Shown: positions 25,771 through 35,999 of the stretch, piece after piece
How the letters are laid out: each line of letters starts with the position of its first letter
How positions within the stretch are numbered: position 1 is the first letter of the stretch
Source: Glandiceps talaboti
Taxonomy: Eukaryota; Hemichordata; Enteropneusta; Spengelidae
NCBI RefSeq assembly: GCF_964340395.1
Contig: NC_135550.1
Location: 5,725,101 to 5,789,100 of the forward strand
Length of the DNA stretch: 64,000 bases
Direction of reading: 5' to 3'
Translations under genes and position numbers: made by a program
The notes under the pieces: generated by a model
Databases searched by the model: none
What the model saw: the letters and a program-made list of their open reading frames with translations, nothing else
Told to the model about the DNA's origin: nothing

Positions 25771-26152
25771 CGATGCGAGATGATGACATGATATGCGGCG
25801 ATTTTGTAATGACGTTATGCCATTCGTAGATTATCCGATATGCATAATGCGAGTATTAATATGAAACAGGCTAGGGAGTACTGTCTAACAAGAAGAAACA
25901 GGTCAAGAATGAACCACGTGGCTTCCGTTGTCTCTTGCTGAGAATTGCTCTCGTCTAGCGTCTGCCCATGGCTTCCACTTCGACCACAGCCTCCATAATC
26001 CGTAATTTACAGTCGAGTGTTCATTCCTTACTGGTAGACCTGCGATCACTAAATGATAGAAACTTTGATGGCTTCCAACGGAAGTGTGTAACCCTTGTGC
26101 GTCTGGCATTTAATTTAGACGCTTTAGGTATAATTGACAATAACGTCGTAAG

Positions 26153-26406
26153 TCACCTACATTTGTTGCCACAATTTTCTGTTTGGTTTTGGCACACGGT
26201 AATAGAGAGAGTAAAAAGATGCTGTTCTATCACACACATATTATATTTAGAAAACTACATATTTCATACATGTTTGATTTTCAATTAAATAAACATCGTT
26301 GACAGTTTTTATGCCATGGTATGGTGACACACTGAAAATACAAATCGGAAACTTGATTGGTGAGCTCAAACATTCAGATAGACCGGTCAGTTTCTCCAGC
26401 TTGGGG
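26153..26406 (+). repeat. Dispersed repeat R2, copy 2, inside the foldback element
   Basis: Matches 12000-12252 in the same orientation, with scattered substitutions. It ends at a G-rich tract. Confidence 0.85.
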
Positions 26407-26449
26407 GATGGGGGGTGTCAGTGTTTTTTTCCATTGGGCCGACAAAAAG

Positions 26450-26850
26450 TCACTGACCCCCCTAAATAAAGTTTCATAGCATCTGACAGTAAGTTGTAGA
26501 GGGAAGAGCTTTGAGACTGGGATATGTCCACCTCTTGTGTGAGTGTGTGTGAATGGGGGGGGGGGTTCTAGGGGTCTCCCCCTAGAAAACGGCCTGGAGG
26601 ATTTTTACTTCTAAAGGCAATGTTTTGGCTATTCACAGACACTTTCAGACAATAATGTACAAATTTTACAAGACAGCTCTAACATGTAAAAAGCAACTCT
26701 GTGAGGTTGAAACATTTTTGAAATAAAGTTTCATAGCATCTTGACAGTAAGAGGTGGAGGGAAGAACTTTGATTTGAGGCTTGGACATGTCTACCTCTTA
26801 TGGGGGGGGGTCCTAGGGGATCTCCCCTAGAAGCTTTTCAAGTTTTGTTT
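26450..26850 (-). repeat. R1 repeat units in inverted orientation, inside the foldback element
   Basis: Two units show GATAGCATCTTGACAGTAAG-like, TAGGGGTCTCCCCCTAG and TACAAGACAGC blocks. These are the reverse complements of the units at 3710-4440. Confidence 0.8.
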
Positions 26851-28189
26851 TTTTTTACCAATTTTGGTGAATCTTATTGTTGGTTTAACGAATGAGTGGC
26901 CTCTGGGGGGATGGAGTCCAAGCCCCCCCCCGCCAGATCTGCAGTTTTTTGTTTCTATTTAGGCAATTTTTAGGTTATTCATAGCCTCTGAGATATATCA
27001 TGCCAAGCATCGAAAAGCTAAAGTAAATATAACTTTTTACATAAGTTTTCCATGTTATAAAAGTGGGCCTGTAACATTGGTATAGGGGCATTGATATTGC
27101 ATGTATAGTAAAGTTACTGATGTGTTAGAGCACTTTAGGAGGTCATACCTAGTGTACAATAGAAACTTGAATTTGAGTTGTGGTGTCGATACATGTAGTG
27201 TCTGAAATAGGAAGTATATCATCCCTTTTGACAAATTCAGACTAGAACAATTTAGATTAAGTTCTTTTATAAACTATCCAATAGTATGAAGGTTACCATT
27301 ACAAAACCTTCAAGTTCACTTTTGCCCCAAAGTGTAAGATAAGTGAAGCATTGATAGTGAAACAGCCAAACACTTACATGGCATGTTCTGTAACTAGTGT
27401 TGTAGCTAGGTAATACATGTATTATATGTATAATTTTATGTATAGTTATGTTTGAACCCTTACATGAAGTAATATTTAAACCATTTATGAAAGAAACAGA
27501 GACAAGAACAAATATATATGTACCACAGGCTAACGAAACTGACTGGTCCCTGACATGTGTTTGAAACTGTTTGTCATGATTTGACAAGTGTCCTGGTTGG
27601 AGAGGTACGAGCAAGTTGAACAGTATACTCGAACCTGTGCATCATTTCCCTGCCAAGACTTTTTTTTCTAGCAGCAGTGGTCCATCTCTTTTTTCCATCA
27701 CCCTCTCATATCCGGATTTTTTTTCAAGCAAATCCATTTGGCATCTTTTTTTCCCCGAAATCTTCCAAGCCCCCCCCCCCCGGGTATCAAATGGTCCACC
27801 TCTTACCACGTGCAACATGCTGAGGAGTACTCCCTAGCCTGTTTCATATTAATACTCGTATTATGCGTATTGAATAATCTACGAATGGCATAACGTCATT
27901 ACAAAATCGCCGCATATCATGTCATCATCTCGCATCGCAGTATTGTATATAGTCATCTCATGTAGTCATGTCGCATGTAGTCATCTCATGTAGTCATATC
28001 GCATGTAGTCATCTCATGTAGTCACATCGCATGTAGTCATATCGCATGTAGTCACCTCATGTAGTCATATCGCATATAGTCATTGCAGTATTGCATATAG
28101 TCATTGCAGTATTGCATATAGTCATTGCAGTATTGAATTTTCGAATATTGGCAGGCATTCAACGCCATATTATGAGCGTGCAGGACCCC

Positions 28190-29980
28190 CGGACTCGTGT
28201 TGACAAGGTTGTGGCACAACGTTTTCAGTGAAATTTCCAGGCAATATTACAACTGTAATGGGAAGCTCACCATATGTTTATAGTCAAGTTATGAAATAAA
28301 ATACTAGTACATTATACAACCGATGTCTGAACGTGTATCCCAATAAGACATTAAACACGTAATATTTCAAGGCAATGGGGGAGAGGACGCAAGTAAGATC
28401 TACAAAGAGCCAGATCACTCAAGACTCTCGAACTCACGAAAATGTACGTAATTTTTAGAAAATGAAATGATGCCGTTTTTTTAGGGTGAAAAAGAAATGA
28501 GATCCTCAGTTACCAACATCATCTTTTGATATGACGTTTGACCATGCATGTTTGACCATGTACGTGGTCGTGTGGCGCATGATCGACTCCTAAACTCGAG
28601 AGTTTTTGTTCAGGAATTGTGTGTCTGATGGGGTTTCATGTAGTATTCAATAATTTGTTTTAGTAAATCGTCATATTTGCTATTTACCTCAAAACTTCGT
28701 TTCACACATTGTTCGACACTCGCTGTTTCGTATCAAAATCGGAAGATTTTGTTAGGTAATTCGCCAGAACACTACCGGACGAGCATGTCGGAAATTTCGC
28801 GTATAGATTATTTATATTTTATAGTCCACGAGTGTCTGTATGAAAGTATGATAATGTTTGAAAGTTCATAAATTTGGTTTGTGAGTGTCTGTGTCAAAAG
28901 TTATTGCGAATTTGGACGACGGGTATGTGTTGAAAGTCCCTAAAATTGTATGTGAGCGAACGTCTGTATCAGTGTCCATGAATTTGGTTGGTGTCTGCCT
29001 GAAAGTATCTGTGTTTGGACTAAGTCACATAGGATGGAATAAAATGTATGATTTGCGTATTTCAAATGAACGTGATTGGATATCAATGTTTATGGAGCGT
29101 GCTGTTATCGGCGATATCCAATCAGACACATACATGGAAGGTAGTTAGAAATAATTTATTTGCTCCAATTCTCCTACATGATGGCGTCAGAAATCGGTTG
29201 ATATCTTTGACCGATTGTAACAACGACACGATTTATCTGAAGTTTATTAATGTTTGCCGAGTAAAACGAAAACGGTCGGTTGAAAGTTCACGTTGCCGTA
29301 CGGTTGTGTCCCGGGGGTTGTGTGTTCTGTTGCAAACCTTGTCTATACCTCGCGGTGGGTGGACTTGCGCGATCACAGAAACAAGTGTTATTTTACCCCT
29401 TTCAGCTAAAACACGTCAATATCATCGATATTATGGACATTTTATTGTATTTTGATAGAAACATTCTGATACATATCTCGTGAAACTAGTGCCTGTGGTT
29501 GGGGCTATACTTCAGAATCTGCAATCTACTCAGTAAACAAGGACTAGCCGGCCACTCGGTATTTCTTGTACCATGTCTATTTTAGAGCGGGAAAGATATA
29601 TCAATCGTAACGTCTTGAAATAAATTTGAATCTTTATCCAGTATCCATCTTTCAGTATAATCACCTGTGTGCTTATTTTCATTCTAATCCATGAAGTAGT
29701 AGCAAAAGAATATTGTGCAAAATCATGTCATAACATTGTTGGTGACTTACACGAGGTAGAGCGCGCCTTCGGGGACACATTTATTCTGTAAAATCTTTAA
29801 AATTTCTCCTCTCTCTGAAATGACAAAATAAATGTGGGGGTCATTGTGTTTGTTTTTAAACAAACCGACACCCCTTTCTTTTCCCCGGATCGTATATGGT
29901 TAACACAGGATTTGGCAGCCATGCTGGATTCTAAAAAGCTAAGTCTTCGGACAGCTGTCAAAATGGATGCTAGCATTGAG
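28190..29980. other. No gene recognised; plus-strand open frames of unknown status
   Basis: 28830-29040 shows imperfect repetition of a GAGTGTCTGTATGAAAG / AATTTGGTT phrase. Overlapping plus-strand frames of 87 and 135 codons (28885-29148, 29048-29455) have no recognisable domain, signal peptide or splice context, and are not called as genes. Confidence 0.4.
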
Positions 29981-29986
29981 ACTGGG

Positions 29987-30080
29987 CGTTGGAGGCGCCA
30001 TACGCGCACTTCGCTGTTTTTAGCAAAGTGCTCGATCGAGCACTTTACCGAGCACTTTACCACTTTTGGTACCTTTACAG
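29987..30080 (-). repeat. Dispersed repeat with GTGCTCGATCGAGCA core, copy 2
   Basis: Inverted partner of 25053-25146. Its right flank holds an ETS-like CCGGAAGTGA (30110-30119) and an NRF1-like CGCATGCGTG, so this stretch could also be a promoter for something unrecognised. Confidence 0.8.
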
Positions 30081-30287
30081 GCTTTAGATACACAATTCCG
30101 TACCCGAACCCGGAAGTGATTGTACAACGCATGCGTGAGAACTATTAAACTCGGGGGAAATCCCCTCAACTTCTCATCAACTATTCTTACGTAGGGACCA
30201 GAGCTGCAAAGACTTAAACTTGGCTTCTCACCACTGCTTCGAGGAAAGAAGGTACACATCGGGACAAATTCACGTTATCTACCAGTT

Positions 30288-30366
30288 GGCACATTAGCTC
30301 AGCTGGTTAGAACAGACTTTGACTAGTGTTTAGGGGACGTGGGTGCAATTCCTTCACGTGTGTGTC
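30288..30366 (+). tRNA. tRNA-like sequence or pseudogene
   Basis: A 79-nt segment starts GGCACAT and ends GTGTGTC, which can pair as a 7-bp acceptor stem with two G-T pairs. A good box A, TAGCTCAGCTGG, follows at once. The box B position reads GGTGCAATTCC, with two or three departures from GGTTCGANTCC. The D stem has one mismatch and the anticodon stem pairs poorly. It is most likely a tRNA pseudogene or the head of a tRNA-derived SINE, not a working tRNA. Confidence 0.45.
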
Positions 30367-30712
30367 ACTTTTCTTTCCTCCTTCAAAATTTCTTTATGGT
30401 GAGTTTCTTTCATTTATATCAAATCATATTAACATGCGATACAGTGAGTGTTGGTTTTTAGACGACACACGGCGCAAGTCTGGTGAAAAGTTATGACAAA
30501 TGTATCAAATTTTTTGATGTTTGTTTAAAAATAGGGGATAGTATATCAGTTTCGCAACCTGGCAAGCAAGATTTCCTATATTAAATCACAAGGCCTGCGA
30601 TCCCGCGAGTGGATCCAACTCTAATTCAAAACGTAATATTTTCAAGTTCGTGTTGAAACTGATTTCAAAGGTAACACTGTCAATTTCAACCAGCTCTTCA
30701 TCTGTGCCCAGA

Positions 30713-31537
30713 CCACAGTCGCTTGTAAACTGTTATTCCTTTCCTATGGTTTTATTCTTGTCTATGACGGTCCTAATACAGAACAATGACGTTATTATAG
30801 GGATTGGCGATATTCTTTTATTACACCTTGGCGTTCTTCCGAAGTCTATGATTGGTCAGACTCGTATCACGTGACCGATTTTAACTGGGATATTGCCCAC
30901 AAGGTGATATTGCCTGCTCGTGCAGAGACTAATGCCCGTGACTATTGCCCGCTGAAGTTGTTTGAACCACTGCGCACTGCTTCTGCGCATAACAAATTGT
31001 CGTTCACTACTTTCGCTCAGACATGGCGACTACCGCAGTAAGACACGCAGACCTTTCCGGTACAGAACTCGATGACATTTTATTAGAATTGGACAGTAAG
31101 AACACAAAAATTGCTACCAATCATTCCGTCTCTGTTTTTAAAGATTATATCGGTTCCAAATTTGGATATGGAGAACGCGCAATGGAAACTTTCACTGCCG
31201 CAACATTAGACGAGGCCTTGACTACATTTTGAGTGTTTTAGTGAATGAGGGACGGTGTAATAAAATTAATAACACATGCGCTCGGGCAATATCACCATTT
31301 AGTGCCTGCCCTCGGGCTGACACTCTTTACCAAAATTTTGATGATGCCCGAGCCGAAGGCAGCGATGTCATGTTGTACCCCCCTAGTGTTGTATGTATGT
31401 AGGGGGGTATGACATCGTTACCGATTTTACAAGAATATCGCCAATCCCTATAATAACGTCATTGTTCTGTATTAGGACCGTCATAGACAAGAATAAAACC
31501 ATTTAGGAAAGGAATAACAGTTTACAAGCGACTGTGG
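30713..31537. mobile_element. Inverted-repeat element with Crypton-like fragment
   Basis: Arms of about 105 bp (30713-30816 and, inverted, 31432-31537) are nearly identical. They begin CCACAGTCGCTTGTAAACTG and end near GGGATTGGCGATATTCTT, with one 2-bp indel. Between them lies an open frame (31023-31232) and a short palindromic repeat (GGTGTAATAAAATTAATAAC at about 31255, TTTTGATGATGCCCGAGCC at about 31336) whose relative is at 33775-33905. No clear target duplication was seen. The high arm identity suggests a recent event. Confidence 0.75.
31023..31232 (+). pseudogene. Crypton/KIAA1958-type N-terminal domain fragment, 69 codons
   Basis: The frame reads MATTAVRHADLSGTELDDIL then LDSKNTKIATNHSVSVFKDY and ends DEALTTF-stop. 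The pattern DSKNTK..T..S..VFKDYL with a later L..AL..F matches the SAM-like N-terminal region preceding tyrosine recombinases of Cryptons and their domesticated kin (KIAA1958, ZMYM2, QRICH1). The recombinase domain is absent; the frame stops where the family would continue with F-Y-x-E. The start ATGGCGAC has a good Kozak context. It could be a captured exon fragment carried by the surrounding inverted-repeat element. Confidence 0.55.
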
Positions 31538-31779
31538 CCCAGACGGCCATAAATCGCCGTCTAATGGCTAGTTATGAAACCCATGCTTGCGACTTACATT
31601 CCCCATACGCGTATACGCACATCGTTTTTACAACCACACTTTTTAAGTAGCGGCTTCGCTTGAGCTATCATATATAGAGTACGTGCAATGACGTTGAGAA
31701 CATAGTGTTGCTAAGTGCGAATTCCAAAGCGTTTGACACTTCACTGAGCTTGACCCACACCCTAAAGTGGTTGCTATGC

Positions 31780-32450
31780 ACTGAATGGGGTCTCATGGGA
31801 ACTCATGAGATCTGCCGTGAGACAGAAGATGGCTTATTGTTCATGACATGATGATCCCATCAGTGATATGCAAATTCAGCCTAAAAATGTGTCTTTTTCG
31901 TCAAAAATATAGAGTTCCAAAACTAACCAAGCAGGTTGGGCTGAAATTTAATGGGGGTACATCTGGGGATGTGTAGATGAAGCTGTATTCATAACATGAT
32001 GATCCCATAGCGATGTGCAATTAAGGTCTAAAAATCTCAATTTTGGTCAAAAACTTATATCTTGAAACTGCGTGGTGAATGGGTTGAAACGTGGTGGGGA
32101 TGTTTCTGGAGGTATTATTTTGCAGTTATTGTTGAAAACATTTCGACAAAATTGGCCCTAGCAACCATGACAATGCCCTTAGCAACAGTGAAATGATCAT
32201 GCATATTACAAAAATATCAACAGGATGGGTAGGTGAGTAAAGATTCGAAAAATGTATGTAAATATGCCTAGCAACAGGACCATGCCCATAGCAACAGTTA
32301 AATGATAGTTTATATTGCAAAGATGAAAAGTGGAAAGGGTAGGCAAGTTAATAGAGATTCCAAAAATGTATGCAAATATTCCTAGCAACAAGACCATATC
32401 CATAGCAACAGCCAAGTACAGTTGTGCTACAATGCCATTGGTGCTATGTT
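31780..32450 (+). repeat. ~1-kb dispersed repeat family (R3), copy 1
   Basis: Internal units repeat phrases such as CCTAGCAACAAGACCAT, CCATAGCAACAG and AAAAATGTATGCAAATAT. Earlier in the copy are two units of TGATGATCCCAT...GTGCAATT...CTGAAATTTAATGGGG. The end near AGTTGTGCTACAATGCCATT recurs in the copies at 43650-43960 (same orientation) and 59515-60545 (opposite orientation). The minus-strand frames here are translations of these units. Confidence 0.8.
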
Positions 32451-33069
32451 TTACCTTCTCTTTTGTTTTCCCATCCAGTGATAGCTGACTCATGTCAGTG
32501 AAGGTTAAAGGAAGATTTGATGTGAACAAATTGAAGTTTTGAATCAAATATGATATATGTGTTTTATATATTGACATGAGAGCAAACACTGATGCCACCA
32601 TGCCATTAACCACTAAAAACAGTTAAAAGACAAGATCTGTGCATTTAACAGAATTACACAATTTGTGGACAGTGGGCATCTACGCCATCACCTCTGAGTT
32701 TCATGAATACATTTATAGTTCTTTCATGAAAATTTCTGAACAAATTTCAGTAGTTATATAATTGTACATGATACAACATTTAACCCAAAGTAATTAAGAT
32801 GCCATTTGGAAAGAAACATCTGATGGTTTTCTCAAGGGCTAAACATAAGATAGTACTTGTCTAACAGATAAAACAAAACCACCTTCCATATAGATAAATC
32901 AGAAGATATTTAGTATTTGTTACCCAATTTCAAATATGGAAGGCAACTACTGTTGATTCAGACTGACTCAGACTATCAAGAGCAAGATATCTGTAATCAC
33001 AATCATGTGTTTAGAAAATGTACTGACTGATCATATATCTACATATGCATCGTTCACTGAAATGAAAGT

Positions 33070-35938
33070 ATGGCTGAAATAGAAGTATGGCATGCTGAAA
33101 ACTATACAGAACGTTCACCATGCCCAGAAACATCGGAAATGGATCATTTTACTGTTTTTCTGTATCACCTTAGTGAAGAGATCAATGATGGTGAGTATAA
33201 CAAATGTGGTCTAGAACTGTTCTCTTTTTAAAATTTGATAGTGTACTTTATAAAATATACAAAGAAGGAAATATACATGTTTAAAGTACATTGTATATGA
33301 AACTTATTTTGAGTTTCTTGATGTTGTTGTGAAGGATTAAGTTTCTGATGTAAATATTCATCTTACCTCTAACATAAATATTAGTTTGAATTTAGAAAAA
33401 ACAAACATTGCAGACATAGATAAACTTGTTAATTCATTTCATAAACAGTTCTGACATTCACGGATGAGGGCGACAGATTTATAATATTATTTATTAATAG
33501 GTATTAGCTATGTTTTTTTAAATCAACTAAAGTTAAAAGAAACACATGGAAATAAAAGATCATTTACATAGATCAAGACATTTTTGGAACAGGAGTGAAC
33601 AGTTTGTGTTGTTTAAGAATGAAAATAAAGTTACTGTGCTGGTACTATTTGATTTTCATGGAGAAAGGATGGTCAAATTGATTCTGTATGAGGCAACTTT
33701 TTAAAAACACCTTTTTTAAAGTTACTTGTCCTTATGGATTAATAAAAGCACTTCAAATAATAATACATAACAGCAAGAGCAATATCGCAATTTAATGCTT
33801 TCACGAGGGTTTGCACTTTTTACCAAAATTTTGATGATGCCCAAGCGAAAGACCATGAGACATTGCCTGAGTGCATGTGTTATTAATTTTATTACACCAT
33901 CCGCTCCTCCAAATTATTCACAGGTCCACTCATCGTTCATTACTGTTTGTCATTGATAGAAAAGGTTCCCTTTATTGTGCTTGTAAATAACTATTGGATG
34001 TGGACATGACATTATTTGTAGGAACTCGAGTGTCCCCACAACTCATTTGATATTATATTTATTTGACTTCTGCAAGAAATATGCATGTGTGTCTCACTGT
34101 AGTAATCATCTTGAGCACACAACACTAGAAAACATATCATTGTTGTGATGCACATTAGTTGAAGTAACTCTCATGGGCAATAGTCTCTGCATGCACAGGT
34201 AGTATTTACAGCACAGGCAATAATCTATTTAAAGAATCAGGAATGTCATGTAATTCGATTCTGATCAAAGACAGCTTTAGTAAGAATGACAATGTGTAAT
34301 CTGGTCCCATACTTTCAATATACATGGTTGCAACAGTATGAAATGATTTGTATTTTTATCATCTAGACGCCTTTGCAAAGATGAAGATTATTTGCAGTGC
34401 ATTTCACAAGATCACGGAACGAGAAGTGGATAGTTGGCAGCATCCATTTGATATGTTTAAAACACTGACAAAATGTATTGGTCTCAATGAAGTCAACAGA
34501 CAACCTGCCATAATGGTGCTGCAAAGTGCATCATGTTATGATTTAGCTACGAAAGTCAAAGAATTTGGGACAGTAGCAAAATCAGGTATGAACTTGTAAT
34601 TTTTTCACTGCAAGGTATACAGATGTATGCACAATTCACTATCTCTACAACTATTACATTACTTTATGTGATAAAAGAAATGTGCATGGACACAACTTTA
34701 TATTCAGTCATATATAGTAGTGTGTCATTCAAACGTAATGAAACTTATGTGTAGTATGATATAATAGGATGCTGTGTACAAAATATGACTGGAATGGGTT
34801 CTGTCTGTTCATCTTTCATCTTACACGACTGGTGATCCTATCATCCTATCCTATCATTTCATTTTGTGATTACATCAAAGCTAATAGGTGAATGACTGCC
34901 ATTTGGGTTTGAAATTTCTGTTCAAAGCAATTTGCGCTTGACCAGCTTCAGAGTTCTAAAGTGCAATCATGTAAATTGTTTGCCATGTATTAAAGACCAT
35001 GCATACTACACCGGAAGAAGCAGATGATGACAACAGCAAATGACAAATATACACGAAACTAGAGATTTCACTCAAGGGTCAGATATATGTACCCTAAGTG
35101 ATATAATGTACCAATGTCACATTAAAGTTGACTAAGTCTCAAATACTTAGTTAGGGGCATTGTCTTTGGTGAAGACTTGGCATTTAAAGTCTTCCCTTTG
35201 AAGATATGCTTGTAATTAAAACACCAGGAAGATTATTTTTATACAGCAATATCTTACCTTTCATTGATTCATATCTTCTCAGGCTTCAGTTTTGCCAAAC
35301 TTAAGGAGGAAATTATGACATACTATTTGATGACAGCTTCTCGTGTTAATCCGATACCCTGGTGTGATGACTATCAGGTCTTGCAATTGACTCATGTCTT
35401 TACAGGTCTAAATCTAAAGCACAAGAAATATTGGTAAGAGTTGATTTATTGCCATTTAGATCTTGTATCTTAAACATAGCTGCATGTAACTGACATCAAA
35501 TTTGATCAGTGTATCTTGCAAGTGATTGACAAACTATTAAAGTAATTAAGCTCCCAGTCAGAAACGTTGAAAGATGATGACATTAATTACTGACCATAAT
35601 ATGGTTATAAAAAGGTTATATTTCAGTTATATTTCAGGTATACCAGCTACAGGTGTTAAAATATCAGTCAAAACCTCTTAACAGCACTAGCAGAAAATCG
35701 TGGGAAATGAGATCACTTTTCTTAAGTATTAAGATGATACCAATAGTCCTGTATGATTTTGCACCTAAAAGAATGTATCACAAATTGTGTGGAACAAAAT
35801 AATCCATCTACAGCACATACAATGTCATCCATCTAATGAAAAGAAAGCAATTTCTCATCTTGTGCACAGATAATACAAAGCAAGGAAATACATAATATTT
35901 ATATGAACTATTTTTGGTGCTCATTTCACATTTGTGTG

Positions 35939-35999
<61 letters not shown>

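Larger units (their letters stand above)
25395..28169. mobile_element. Foldback transposon with long inverted arms, 7-bp TSD
   Basis: The 2775-bp element is bounded by TTATGAG on both sides (25388-25394 and 28170-28176). Both ends begin TATGGCGTTGAATGCCTGCC in inverted orientation. The left arm runs 25395-25882 (488 bp) and the right arm 27826-28169 (344 bp). Each arm has a unique outer segment, a middle domain of ATGACTACATGCGAT/ATGACTACATGAG tandem repeats that differs in copy number, and an inner segment (GCGGCGATTTTGTAATGACG through GAAACAGGCTAGGGAGTACT). The layout is that of foldback elements (Drosophila FB and Galileo, sea urchin TU). A 7-bp duplication matches Galileo of the P superfamily, though that link is inference. 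The interior codes for no recognisable transposase, so the copy is non-autonomous. Confidence 0.9.

Noticed and set aside
25437-28133. CRISPR-like regular repeats
   Set aside because: Direct tandem repeats without unique spacers, mirrored in inverted orientation; they are the arms of a foldback transposon in a eukaryotic genome.
28885-29455. Overlapping plus-strand frames of 87 and 135 codons
   Set aside because: No domain, and the sequence shows imperfect internal repetition; kept only as an unassigned region.
32126-32613. Minus-strand frames with hydrophobic stretches resembling membrane proteins
   Set aside because: Repeat translation of R3 internal units, as is the frame at 43650-44042.
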